Assembly (NCBI GenBank): GCA_000231825.2
Contig: JH720300.1
Span: 800,480-864,479, forward strand
Source: Tetrahymena elliotti 4EA
Lineage: Eukaryota > Ciliophora > Oligohymenophorea > Hymenostomatida > Tetrahymenidae
Reading direction: 5' to 3'
DNA length: 64,000 nt
Part shown: positions 13,017 through 25,247 of the stretch, piece after piece
Numbering within the stretch: position 1 is the stretch's first letter
Layout: each line of letters opens with the position of its first letter
Translations under genes and position numbers: made by a program
The notes under the pieces: generated by a model
The model's input: only the letters and a program-made list of their open reading frames with translations
The model's database searches: none
What the model was told of the DNA's origin: nothing

Positions 13017-16000
13017 ATGTGCTGCTTTGATAATTCATAAACAAACAACGGATTTTCAAAAATACCTCATATTTTCCAAATAGGAAGTTATTTAATATTT
13101 CTTTACATTGCTTTTGTTTAATATTGGCTTCTTACTCCTTCTTAAGATTAAGATGTTGAAAGAGTAAAAATATTTACATTATTTTAACGATATCATTATA
13201 TTATTTTTTAAATTTGTCACAGATTATTTGTTTAATTATTTCTTCAGTCTTATTCTTTTCTGTTATTGCAGGCACAATTGTAGCTGCGATAACAGACCCA
13301 ACTGATTTAGTAGTAAAACAGTATAAAAAATCCTTAGAAACTGGGTAATTTATATTTTATCATTTCAAATTTTAAATCTACAAAATATTAATTATTAGGT
13401 AGTGGTTCGATGTTTCAAGGTATAGATTATATTGCGATTAATGTCTTTCTTTTGTTTCCGACACATCCAAGCACTGCAAAAGATGTAATAGGTAAAAAGG
13501 GCTTTAATTTTATTTTTAGCAATCAATTTGAAAAAGAAAACTCTCAAGTAGCACTTATCTAGCTATTTATTTGTATAGAAAGTTAAAAAAATAGAACAAA
13601 TCGAGACTATTAAATCTGAAAGATTTAATTTGATATTTATTTATATAATTAAAGGTGTGTATAAAATTTTGATCATCACTGTAAATGGATAAACAACTGT
13701 GTTGGAGAATTAAATTATAAGTATTTATTTTAGGATTTTAGTTTTTATTATTTCTATTTGAAATGAAAGTTAGTAAAATTCAAAAAGACTAAGTTTCTCT
13801 ACTTACAAATATTATTAAAGAAAAGTCTAAATTAAAAATTTGTAATAAAAAATTTAGATCTTTTTTGTGGATGATAGTGTCTGTTATGTTCTTTAGCTTA
13901 TTTGAACTAATTTAATAGGTTTTATGCATTATTAGACTTCATAAATATACTCATTCTCTTGAAGAAAAATTTGATTTAAGCCCTATTGGACTTGGAATCC
14001 TTTTATATAGCTCTTTAGCATTAACTTTATCTATTTTTGCTCTCATTTGTAACCTTGTGTTTCTTCACATATGGTTGATAAGTAAAAAAATGACGACCTA
14101 TGAATTCATTATTAATTTGAGGGAACTCAAGAGAATTAAGTAAACTTAAAAGGCATAAATGATACTTTCTAAAAGCTAGTAAAAAGATCAAGAAATAAAA
14201 TCTGATCAGGATTAATAAAAGAAATAAACAGATAATCCTAAAAAGTAGGATTAACAATCAGATTAATCCTCCAAATCAGGTTATGGCGATGATGATTTTG
14301 AAGAGTAAAAATCAAATGTAATGAATAACGGTGGTGAAACCAGAAAGCATCGCTCTTCTTTTAATAATAAAAAAGAATTAAGTGTCTATTCATCTACAAA
14401 TAATAAACCTGAGAAAATAGACTAAGAGGTAGAAGGTAACCTCGATACAAATAGAACTAAAAAACAAATAAATGAAATATAAAACAACATAGATTCAATA
14501 GTTAACTAAAATTAGCAATCAGATATACAAAATTAGTAAATAACTTTAGTCTTATTTATTAATTATTTAAATCACTCTCTTCTTAAATAATAGGGTATAA
14601 GAATAATTTGAAATGAATCCAATAATGAATCGATCTTTAAAAAAGCTTACAAAAGTAAAAATTACCTAATTATTATTTAATTTTTCAAAGCATTTAATAG
14701 AATAATAATAATAATAAAATATCTAGATTTTGATATTAAATTTTCCTACACATATATTAAAAAATAGAATTAGATTTTTATATCAAATTTAGAACAAAAT
14801 GATCTCTTGTTGATTTGATTAAAATCGATTATTCATTTCACATTGTTGAAAAAAGATTAATTTGGTATTTTTAATAATAAAATATATTCTTTCAATTTTT
14901 TAATTTGGGGTTTACATTATCAGTAAAAAGCAAAATTATCTACCAAGTAACGTTAGTTATCAAGCTCTTTACCAATCTAAATATTAATAAATTCACATAT
15001 AAAAATAAGAACCAAATATTATTATTTTAGACTAATTCCTCTATAATTTACTAAAATTTTCTTATTTAAAAAATTAAATAATATTAGATCGTATCACTAA
15101 GAATGGTTTTTACAGAGAAAGAACTTATAAATGTAAGCTAACCTTAAAGTCGAAATTAAAGTGTTCTAAGTATATAGTAAAGCCTAAATTAATAATACAA
15201 TTAAAGTGATAATATATTTGCAATTAAGAAGACAAATTAGAAAGCACCTTAAAATAGTGAATAAAAAGGGTAAAAAAAGGGATGTGTCCAACAATCTTCA
15301 CATGAAGGATCAGTAACATCCCTTAACTAACCCATTTTCCATGAATAATAGAATAAAATATACAAAAATCAATCTTTAAATGATGCTGATACAAAATAAG
15401 ATAAGACATTTTTTGCTAGTACATAGAATCCAACAAAAAAAGAACATGAATTAAATAATAGATTATTTAGCCCAGGCAAAGCCAAATTAGTACTGGATAC
15501 TAATGAAAGTTTTGAAAACAATAAAAATAAAATGTAAAATATTCTTAGAATTTTAAAATATGTTTAATTGTTTTTTTCATGATTAATAGGAATGATAAAA
15601 ATTAAAATTAAATATAAAATAAATAAAATATGAAAACTGAACCTCAATCATTTGAAATAAATATTTTAGATGAAAAAAATTAAGGATCTTCTGTGAATAT
15701 GAATGGTCAGTCATTTTAAAATGATATTTCAGTGATAAATTAGTTAAACTAAACTTTTGATGATAACAATAAAACAAGAGATAAAATAATAAATAACTTC
15801 CAAACAGAAAAAGATTAAGAAAATCAATCTAATTTACAAGAAATTTTATTAAAATAAGATGAAAAAAGTTTAGATAACAAAGACATAAACAGCTCAAGTA
15901 TCTAAAATAATGAATAAAATAATAATAACACATATACTAATAACTAAATTTCTAATTAACAGACTATTCAATTTAAAATTTAATCTAAACTTTAATTTGA

Positions 16001-16019
16001 TGACTTTGAATAATCATGA
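13017..16019 (+). CDS. DHHC palmitoyltransferase (S-acyltransferase), frame break in the reference
   Basis: Zinc-finger DHHC enzyme that attaches palmitate to cytosolic cysteines of membrane proteins. Order seen: two N-terminal membrane segments; the Cys-rich domain (YCDQCLSFVSDTSKHCKRCNRC) ending in [20 protein letters not shown]; two further membrane segments (around SFLWMIVSVMFFSLF and SSLALTLSIFALICNLVF); then the TTYEF motif (TTxE of the family); then a long Gln/Asn/Lys-rich cytosolic tail. Introns: 13164-13222, 13345-13398, 13492-13654, 14536-14593, one or two between 14655 and 15228 (most likely 14655-15087 and 15133-15228), and 15534-15589. Stop TGA 16017-16019. Right after NYKYF the frame must change (two bases skipped, or one base missing) near 13729-13743; no plausible intron does this without deleting the conserved VGELNYKYF motif. 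Either an assembly deletion of one base, a strain mutation, or an odd 41-nt intron 13701-13741. Exons in 14.6-15.2 kb are tentative. Confidence 0.88.
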
Positions 16020-17173
16020 GTTAATTAAATACTTGTACTTGAACTTTCATAGTAAATAATTTTTAAATAAAAACTATAAAAAAAATTTTGATAAATTAAA
16101 TTAAACTTAAATTGATATTAAAAAATAAATCCTTTTATTGTAAAAATATATTTTATTTAAAGCATCTAAAAAATAGAAACTATTTAAAAAATTAATATGA
16201 TACAAAAAAATATAAATTTGCTTTCAATAATTCAATCTACTTTAATTGCAATTAAGTTATTTAAGATTGCAAGCTTAAAAATGGATTTAAAATTTGTACC
16301 TAATTTATAACTTCTCTTGCTTAAATTTATTTTTCATATAACATTTAAAAAACTTAAATCTAAAAATTAGATTTAACCTGAAATATTTTTCAAAAAATAT
16401 CCATAAAAATTAGATTCATCTATAAAAAAAAGCTAAACTAGAAAAGGAAAATAATTTTTTGTAGTTCATATTATTGAAATGAATTTTGGATTACATTTTT
16501 TGAAAATTGGCTAAATAAGTACAAAATAATAAGTTAAAAATAAAACAAAGATAAATTTTAGTAGTAATTAAACAAATATCTAAATATTTTAACTATTATT
16601 GTATTTAAAAAATCTCTGATTTATATCTAAAAATTTCAATTAAAATAGATATATTTTTACACAAGTATTTGAAATTTAGAAATAATTACTTATTTCATTC
16701 ATTTAATCTTGAAAATTCATTTATTTTTTAGAGATTCACTTTTATGTAAAATTATTACTTATTTAATCTAATTTATTAAGAGTAAATAAGAGGATGATAT
16801 TGGCATAATTAAATAATAAAAGGAATATTCATTTTATTTTGAAATATATTTAAAAATATACAATTTATAGAAGAAACTAGTTTATTTGTTTGTTTTTTTG
16901 TTAATTTACTTGTTTGCATTGCTTTTTTTTAAATTTGAGATATTGGAATTGATGATTTAGTTTATTGCAATATTTATTGATAAAAAATACGATTTTTAAA
17001 ATCAAATAAATATTAATAAATAACTTAGATACGATTGAGACAATAAGTGAATAAAAAAATAAATACAAAAAGAAAAAAGAAACTAACAATCAATCAAATA
17101 ATTAATTGAAGAATTAATTTCTTATATATTTACTCAATAAAAAAGTTATTTATTTATAAATCACTTTAAAGAA
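16020..17173. other. Intergenic, promoter region of the dynein gene
   Basis: AT-rich spacer with TTTG-rich runs near 16880-16920. Nothing coding recognised. Confidence 0.5.
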
Positions 17174-20163
17174 ATGGCTGAGTATTTTACTTATTCAAAG
17201 AAAAGAAAGGAATTCAACAATCCTATTAACTTTTAGGACACAGAGACTAGATATGGTGGCATTTAAAATTAAGTTGTCAACATCAACCAATATGTTTAGC
17301 GTAATCCCAACTTTATTGACTTAGATAACATAGCAGAACTCTCAGAGCATTCAGTAAGTTTTTATTTAAATTAAATTAAAATATAAATAGTTTAAGAAGA
17401 AAAAACAAATTTTAAGCATCTAAATTAACAACTATTTATAACCTTAGGTTAATACAGAAAGAGTTAAAACTGGTGATCGTGGTATGAGTCACAAAGAAGG
17501 AGGTAATTAGGCATTATTTTTGATTTTATAAATATACTCAAACATTAATGAAATAAATAAATTTTGAACAGTTTAGGAATTCAGAAAATAGAATTTGATC
17601 ATTTTTTATTGAAAATAAATTGATTTTAATTTGAAATTAAATTTGCTTTTTTATACTCTAGGTTGGCCCGGTAATGTTGATCCTAATGAAGCTTAAGAAA
17701 CTGGTAGATTCAAAAAGAGAATCGAAAAGGATACCAGTTTCCCTCAAGCTGTTAAAGATTTAAAGGAAGGAGTTGAAAAGTGCATTTATTAAAATAATTA
17801 AATCGACCTCTTAGAGGAATATTTTGAAGGTGAAACATCAGAACATGTTGTTGAAAATCTTTCTTCTAAGACTCTCATGCTTTTCAAGGACGAAAAGGAA
17901 ATTTGCAAAAGATCTGTTTCTGAAATCTCATGGCATCCTGAAGGTATTTTAACATAATTTAAACTAAAAATATCCATACAAGTAGTTATGAAAGCAAAGT
18001 TAGATTGAGGCAATAAAGTTTTAAACCTCAATGCAAGATTGCAATTTAAATTGAATTGAAAATAAATTTAACACTATCTGAAATATTTAAATTTCTTTTA
18101 TTTCATAACAATTAGGACCTACTAAGGTTGCTGTTTCTTATGCTATTATGCGTTTCTAATAGATGCCTGAAAAAATGCCCACTTAAGCTTACGTTTGGGA
18201 TTTATTGAACCCTAATTCCCCAGAAATTAAATTAATGTCTCCTTCAGCTGTTACAAATATTTCATACAATTAAAAAATTCCTGATTAAATTGGTGGTGGT
18301 TGCTACAATGGTCTTTTAGGTAATTATTTGTTTACACATTATATTTTTATTACACAAATCTTCTTTTTATATTAATTTTTTTTGAGCGCAAATCCTTTTA
18401 AATTTTGAAACGCTTCTTAATTAAAAAACTAATAATCAATTTTTTGAATTTGCAATTCCTTTGTATGGACAAAGTCAAAAAACAATAAAATGTTGATTAA
18501 AGCTCTCTATAACTCTATTAAATCTAAATTGCCTTTGTAAATCTAATTCATATTTTTTTAAACTATATATAGCTGTTTGGGATGGTAGAAAAGGTGAAAA
18601 TCCAATCATGGTTTCTCCTGTTGAAAACTCTCATTATGAACCTGTCTCTCATTTCCATTGGTTAATGAGTAAAACTGGTAGTGAATGTGTTACTACTAGT
18701 ACTGATGGTAAAGTTATGTGGTGGGATACCAGAAAATTTGAAGCTGGTCCTGTTGAAAAGTTAAATATCATTGAAGGTTTGGGTGAAAATGAAGAAATAA
18801 TAGGTGGTACTGCTCTTGAATACAATGTCGAAGCTGGTGTAATTAATTAATTCAATAATTTACTTCATAGATTAATTAATAAAATTAATTTATCAAATGA
18901 ACATAAAAATTTTACTTATTGAGGATATTATTACTCAATTTTAAACAAATTAAAAAAATAATTTTTTATTTATGAATAGCCAAGCAAATTCTTAATTGGT
19001 ACTGAATCTGGTTCTATTTTAACTGCTAATAAGAAGCTTAAAAAACCTGTTGAAATCACCACTAGATATGGATTAGATCAAGGTAGACATTTAGGTCCTG
19101 TTTACAGTATCAATAGATCAAACTAAAATCCTAAATATTTCTTATCAGTTGGTGATTGGTCATGTAAAATTTGGGTTGAAGATCTTAAAACTCCTATTAT
19201 TAGAACTAAATATCACGGATCTTACTTATCTGATGGTTGCTGGTCACCCACTAGATCTGGTGCCTTCTTCTTAGTCAGGAGAGTAATTACTTTAATTTAT
19301 TATAAAATTAAATTTAACTAAACTTTAAATGGATTTAAAGGATGGTTGGATGGATGTTTGGGATTACTATTACAGACAAAATGAAATTGCCTTCTCTCAT
19401 AAAGTCAGTGACTCACCATTAACATGCATTAAAATTAACCAAACTGGTGGTGCTTACCATAACTCTGGCAAGCTCTGTGCTATTGGTGATCAAGATGGTA
19501 AGACATTAATAAAAATAATTTTTGATTTTTGTTTTTATTGCAATTTATTAAAACTAGGTACTGTAACCATTCTTGAATTATGTGACTCTCTTTACACTAT
19601 GCAACCTAAAGAAAAAGATATCATTAATGAAGTAATTATATATTTACAAATAATTTACATGTGCTGAATACATATTATAAAAAAAGATGTTTGAAAGAGA
19701 ATACAGAAAGGAAAAGAATTTGGAAACAATCAAAAAGTAGTAAGAATTAGCTAAAAGACAAGTTTAAAAAGATATGGGAAGCTAAAAAGAAAAGTGGGAA
19801 AAGAAGAAACTTGAAATGATAGAAACAGCAGAAGCTAAGTTCTTAGAAAATCTTGAAAAGAATCCTGTAAAAGAAGAAGAATTTTATGAAGCAGAATCAC
19901 CATCTACTGAATAGAAAAAGAAGCCAAATTAAAATTAAGGTAGAGAATAAGAAGAACAAGAAGCTTAAAACAACTTCGCTTAGTAATAATAATAATAAGA
20001 AGAAGGAGAAGAGTAATAAGAAGGCGAATAATCATATTAACAAAATCAAGAAAATCAAAATGGAGAAGGACATGAAAATGGTTAAGAATAAGGTGAAGAA
20101 AATGGTGAAGAAGGTAATTAACAAGAAAATGAAGGATAACAAGAAAACGAATAATAAGAATGA
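17174..20163 (+). CDS. DNAI2-like: Axonemal outer-arm dynein intermediate chain 2 (DNAI2/IC2 type)
   Basis: WD-repeat intermediate chain of the ciliary outer dynein arm, family of human DNAI2 and Chlamydomonas IC2 (IC69); with IC1 it forms the base that anchors the dynein heavy chains to the docking site. The N-terminus MAEYFTYSKKRKEFNNP matches the conserved start of the family. Middle: WD-like blades such as AYVWDLLNP, AVWDGRKGENP, GKVMWWDTRKFEAGP, WSCKIWVEDLKTP and WMDVWDYYYRQNEIAFSHK. C-terminus: a charged helix followed by an acidic Gln/Glu-rich tail of about 90 residues encoded largely by TAA/TAG. Nine exons: 17174-17353, 17448-17502, 17662-17943, 18116-18319, 18573-18838, 18980-19282, 19341-19497, 19558-19631, 19687-20163; sum 1998 nt, 665 aa, TGA stop. 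Slightly longer than animal orthologues because of the tail. Confidence 0.95.
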
Positions 20164-21691
20164 AATCAAAAAAATATTCTTGATAATTATTGTTCTAATT
20201 AACAAATAACTAAAAAATTTAAATTCTTGATTATATAAAGTAAATACATTTTTGTTTTGTTAACTGTTTATTAACTAAAATTCCTTATATTATATTAAAA
20301 AATTCCAGAAAAATAATTTATCAATTTCATTCTAATACATTTATATCTTCCTCCAATAATATTATAAATATTGTTTTAAGTAACAGCTCCTTTATATTTG
20401 TTCTCTAAACCAATACTCTAATTAACAAATCAATGCATAAAGGTGTAAAAATTTAACTAAAGTTTACAAACTTAAAAAATTCAGAATATTATTTTATCAA
20501 ATTTCATCCTAAATCTATGATACCGTAATTTTATTTTAAATATTCAATTCTTTTATGCTTTTAAGTAGAATTATTTTTACTTAATATCATCTAATTACCA
20601 GTTAAATAAAATGTGAAAATTAACTAAATATATTTTGTGAGTTTTACATAATCAAAGACTTCAGAAAAATATTTCATCTATTCAAATTTGAATAATTGTA
20701 TTCTCCAATTTTATTTTAAATATTCAATTCTTTTAAGAACGAGTCATCTCCTTTTATTTGTTACCTTAATCAGTATTCTAATAAGCAAATGATTAAATAA
20801 AAAAATAAATAACTAATAATACAATAAAGTGAAAATTTTCATCTTAATAACTCATTCTCGACTACCTATTGTAAAATACTTAGAATTTCTGAAAATTATT
20901 TTGTAGATTATCTTATGAAAATATTTTCTTTAAAAATATTTAAATAATTTTAATGCCTTGTAGATAAATTATAATTTTGTTTAAATTTAAATTCCAAATT
21001 GGCAAATAAATAAATTATATTTTTTATTCTAAGATGATTTTATTCTTGTTCTATGTTTAATTATTATATATTCCTTCTCCTTTAATTTGTAAAATCTCTT
21101 TATTAGATACTTTAATTAACAAATAAATACAAAATTAGTTGAAAGATTAATAAGAATCATCTCAATTTAAAAATTATTTCATCGATTAAAATTTAATTTT
21201 TTTAAAAAAAACATTAAATTTCTTCAAATATTTTAAGAATTTTTTTCACAAAATAAATATTATTTAAAAAAATGACCTATAAAAGTTAATTAAGGGTATA
21301 GCATATTGAAGTGTGTAAGTGAATAGAATTAATATGTTTAGTATTTTCAAAGCCAAATTAGCTATTCATATTTAAAAATAGGATAATTCCTATAAAAATA
21401 TACTAAATAAATGAATTAGCATTTTTTGGAAGAATTAATACATTGATGCTAGAAAAATAATATCTAATATTTCCTTATCGTTTTCTTCACTATTATCATC
21501 TTCTTTTTTAGCACTACCAAAGCTCTAATAGCCCAAGTTACTAGATCAAAAAAAGAAAAAGAAATTTTTTTAGTTTATATAATAATTAAGTTCGCCTTAA
21601 AAACAACAAGATTTCTTTTAAAAAAAATATTAACAAACAACAGTATTAAACAAGTAATCTAACAAACCATACAATTTAACATTTCCCTAAA
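20164..21691. other. Intergenic
   Basis: AT-rich spacer. Loosely similar stretches recur (for example around 20330-20420, 20560-20640 and 20700-20790, each with blocks like ATTTTAAATATTCAATTC), suggesting an old degenerate local repeat. No exon supported. Confidence 0.45.
20520..20780. repeat. Degenerate direct repeat
   Basis: The block TTTTATTTTAAATATTCAAT, continuing TCTTTTA, occurs at about 20529 and again at about 20708, both preceded by similar TCAAATTT/ATCTATGAT-like sequence and followed by sections containing ATTATTTTTACTTAA or a CTCCTTTTATTTG variant. It looks like an approximate tandem duplication of roughly 180 bp that has diverged. Seen by eye only; not aligned. Confidence 0.35.
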
Positions 21692-22428
21692 ATGAATCAA
21701 GTTAATTAAAAGAGAAAACCACAGGATAATATAGAAAATTTAAAATAAAGCGATGAAGTTGGTCCTTTATAATTGGTAACCAAGAAATGTAAAATTTATT
21801 TTTCATTTATTTTTTAAGTTTTTTTGTTTCTTTCTTTTGATCTAAATGATGAGAGATGAATTATTATAATCATCATCTTAAATCATTTTAAAGTCAAAAT
21901 AATAAAAGCTTTTATTACATATGCGGGATGATTTAAAATGAGAGAAGAAGAAATTATTTACATAAATTTTGATAATAAATAGTGAAAAAAAGTTAAAGAT
22001 TGGTCATTGAAGTTAAAGTTGATAAAAAATGGATTGGAAGTTCTTAGAGTCTCCACGAATCCCTAACTTTGTTATAAAAGAACTAAGAAATGAATAACTC
22101 TTAAATTTTCCAAAATTTTTTACAAACTTCTTTAAGTCACAGCGATGTAATGATGGGTGTTAGCTAAATAGCTCAACAATGTACTTTCATAAAAAAAGAA
22201 GTTTACTAAGATAAAGAAAATAATGATGTTGTAAAAATTTTCATGCAACCAAACAAAGACTTTAATTTTGAAAAAGAATATACCACCCCTAGCAATATAG
22301 ATATTAAATCTACTTAATACACTGAAAATGATCCAGTTTAATATGATCAAAATATGGGATCCTCCTTTTTCTGCTTAAATGACCAACATATTTAGGTTGG
22401 TAACATGACCAATGATGAAGGCATCTGA
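21692..22428 (+). CDS. Small hydrophilic protein of unknown function
   Basis: Two exons, 21692-21788 and 21983-22428, joined in phase (543 nt, 180 aa) with a TGA stop. The second exon is fully open in one frame and uses TAA/TAG freely, which is why no long standard ORF shows. The protein is Ser/Asn/Gln/Asp-rich and soluble; a central segment (FLQTSLSHSDVMMGVSQIA) may be helical. No signal peptide, TM segment or known motif recognised. It sits between the dynein gene and a minus-strand unknown, with its own promoter. Exon 1 rests on splice phase and composition only. Function unknown. Confidence 0.6.
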
Positions 22429-23152
22429 ACAGCTAGTGCTATCCTAAGTATATTAATTAAAAATAATGCAATTTATATAGTTTTTGTATGAGAGTACATA
22501 TCAATACATAAAAAATTAATCTCTCACTCAGCTCATCTTAAATCAAATACTAAAAATTATATAAATATTAATTAAAAACAAACAAAATAGAGTTATATTC
22601 ATTCTAATTAATCATAAATTTCCTTTACAATAATCATCATCTCCTTTACTAATAAATGCTATAACAATAGCCTATTATATTTTATATTTTGTTATAAATT
22701 TTCAGCCAATAAATATCTCTATCTATTAGTAGTCCATAAATGATTAAATTTATTTTCTAAATAAATGAGCCAGTAAGTAAATTTACATTAATTCAGTAAT
22801 AGTAAAGACTCTATGTATTCTTTTGAAAAAATACTTTTTAAAATTTTCAGGCAAGGAAAGAAAAGAAGCAAGATCAATTTTCTAAATTTATAAATAAACT
22901 TTCAAAGCTAAAGCTGATCTGATAATGCTTAGTAAAATTCTTTAGAAATAAATTTCTCAAAAAAAAAAGGAACAATCATGATAGGAAAAATAATCATAAA
23001 GCATACAAAATTATGCCAATGATGAAAATTTAATTTTTTCGGGGATGATTTTGATTGATCAATTATGTGATAAAAAGTAATTAAAAAGTATATTAAAAAG
23101 TGTTATTATTATAATTATTCAGCCATATATTTATTAATTAAGAGTTTTTTTT
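22429..23152. other. Intergenic, with a possible decayed exon
   Basis: Mostly AT-rich. At about 22853-23080 (+) one frame is protein-like (RKEARSIFQIYKQTFKAK, then NYANDENLIFSGMILIDQL) but is broken by an in-frame TGA at 22979-22981, and no splice repair was found. Not called as a gene. Confidence 0.4.
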
Positions 23153-23876
23153 TCATTTACACAAAGTATTAGATAAACAATTCTTGCTGGCCATATTTTG
23201 AAGATTTCTTATTCTTTTTTGAAAAATTTTTGTTATTTTTTCATTTTCCTTAAAAATATTTTTCAATCCCTCAACATTTTTTTTCCAACCAGCCTGTACA
23301 AAGCAAACAGTTTCATCATTTTCGACTAATCTTCAAAGAAAATGATAACATTACATTTTCTGCTCCACTTTCATCTTGTAATCATCCTCTTTTTTGTAAA
23401 TAGTATATCTATTTTTCAAATAGATAGTAGCTTGCTCACCTAATTTAATTGTAAAACTAACTGTAAGGGTGTTTCTTTTTTTAATTAGAAATATTATTTT
23501 TTTAAAAAATAAGCTCCTAATATCCATAAAAATCAATTAAAGAAAACATCTAAATTATCAATTAAAAATTAAATTACATTTTTTACTTCTGAAAATGAAT
23601 TTTATTTAAAATATGTATTTTATTTTTTTTCTTAAGACTAAAAACTATTTCTGAATAAATAGAAATATTTATTTTTTATTTCCTAGTTGGAGTTCTTCAT
23701 TTTTTTTTCATTTTATTTATGCCTGTTTGATCAAACTAAAATTTTCCTTCCCCAATTATTAAAAATAGATAAACTAAAAAATTAATTACTGAGTATTTTA
23801 TCTCATAATCCTTTTCTATATTCAATTTATATTTCTTAGATGAAAAAACATCAAAATAAATATTTAAAAATGTAAA
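23153..23876 (-). CDS. Unknown protein, 5' end unresolved, contains a 24-nt intron
   Basis: Minus-strand gene whose 3' part is clear. Exons in transcription order: 23737-23876, 23587-23694, 23355-23516, 23153-23330, ending in TGA (plus-strand TCA at 23153). All junctions are phase-consistent and the 5'-most acceptor has a good pyrimidine tract (TTTTCACTTTCCTCAG). Introns: 23695-23736 (42 nt), 23517-23586 (70 nt), 23331-23354 (24 nt). Recognisable protein-like pieces are VSFTIKLGEQATIYLKNRY, VENDETVCFVQAGWKKN and GLKNIFKENEKITKIF; the last is probably a helix. A further upstream exon ending near 23920-23980 is possible, but no start codon was found. No family recognised. A plus-strand TGA-free frame covering the same region is a shadow of this gene. 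Confidence 0.6.
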
Positions 23877-24295
23877 CTGAGGAAAGTGAAAATAATTTAT
23901 TAATTTTAGCTTAAAAATAATTAATTTTTAATTTATTTATCAAACTGAATTATCAACAAATTTATTAAATTATTTAATTTTTAAAGAGCTTGAAAGAATT
24001 ATTCAGGGTAAATAAAATGTAAAATATTTTTGGTATGTATTTATTTATAAAGTATTTTGAAAAAAAAAGAATATCTTTAAAATATTATTATTCTATTTTG
24101 TTTATAAATTGATTTAATTTGGCTGGTAGAAACATAATTATAAAACAAGTTGAAATTGTGAATAGCAATCAAATAAGCATATAAATACATATTAATTTTA
24201 ATAATAAATATTTGTTTATTAATAGGCAAAATAAGCTATTAAATATAATTAAGAATATTTAGATATTAGATTTTAAGAAATTCTACAAGTATAAA

Positions 24296-25247
24296 ATGGA
24301 ATAAGAAATAGATGTTGAATTAAGCTCATAGTCTTAGGAGTAATAAGAAGAGAAAGGTAATCTTAAATAATATATATTTACATTTATTAAAAGCAAATTT
24401 GAGATATTTTTTAACTATTAAAATAGAGCCATTTGAAGATTTGATTCAAGAATGCAATGTAATATATATAGAATAATCAATTTATAATATTATGAATATG
24501 CAAAGGGACTTAGTTTTTTAATCTAATCATACCCATTATAAATATAGGAAAACACTAGAAAATTAGAGATCTTATATATTTAAAAGGAGAATGAATACTA
24601 AGAATTATGTAAAACTTTGAGCGAATTATAGGATCAAATATGGAATCATTAAAAAGAAGGTAATTAATGAATTTAAAGATTCTAAATTATTAATTTCAGC
24701 ACAAATGCAATTTAAAAAAATGAGTAGCTTATCATTTAGTTTTATTTTATGATTTAAAAAAACAGAATATGAGCAAAATTCGATTAACACAGACTAATAA
24801 ATTAAGAAGGAAATAGAATAATTGTCCAAATTGCTTGCTGACAAAGAAGAAAAAATTGAAACCTATGAAAAAGAAATTAGTAATAAGATGGACGATGATT
24901 AATTAGTAAGAATGAGATCCAAATATAAAGAAATATAATAACATAAAGAAATTAATTTAAGAAAACAATATAAAACTGCAATAAGTGGAGAATAAGAGCA
25001 ATATCCAGCTCTAAGATAATATGCAGAAGAATTAAAACACGAATTAGATGTAAAAAAAGCAATCAAAGAAAAGCTAGATGAAGAAATAAAGAAATCAGAT
25101 GAATCTATCAAAGAACTTAGAAGGATGAAAAGAGTAATTTTTTTTCAACAAAAAACATTTTATTTATTTTTTCTTTCATATAAATAGGATGGAGCTTCAT
25201 AAGAGCATGAATTATAAGAAGAAATAGAAAATTTAACTCAAAGATGA
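24296..25247 (+). CDS. Coiled-coil protein of unknown function (210 aa)
   Basis: Five exons, 24296-24356, 24427-24458, 24548-24659, 24766-25133 and 25188-25247, give 633 nt and 210 aa ending in TGA. Composition is Glu/Lys/Gln with heptad-like leucine/isoleucine spacing for most of its length (for example KKEIEQLSKLLADKEEKIE and ELKHELDVKKAIKEKLDEE), predicting a long parallel coiled coil. No globular domain, signal or TM seen. Such short coiled-coil proteins are common in ciliate cytoskeleton and basal bodies, but that is inference. The 32-nt second exon is supported by phase on both sides. Convergent with the ETF alpha gene downstream. Confidence 0.8.

Noticed and set aside
13729..13742. Programmed -1 frameshift in the DHHC gene
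   Set aside because: No heptamer of the classic X-XXY-YYZ form fits both frames here; a missing base or odd intron is simpler. Kept as a finding only for the frame break itself.
19886..20209. Lys-rich 107-codon ORF
   Set aside because: Frame-shifted reading of the Gln/Glu-rich tail of the dynein intermediate chain.
22982..24111. Over 370 codons free of TGA on the plus strand
   Set aside because: Residues are hydrophobic low complexity, and the minus strand of the same region holds phase-consistent exons of a protein-like gene, so this is an antisense shadow.
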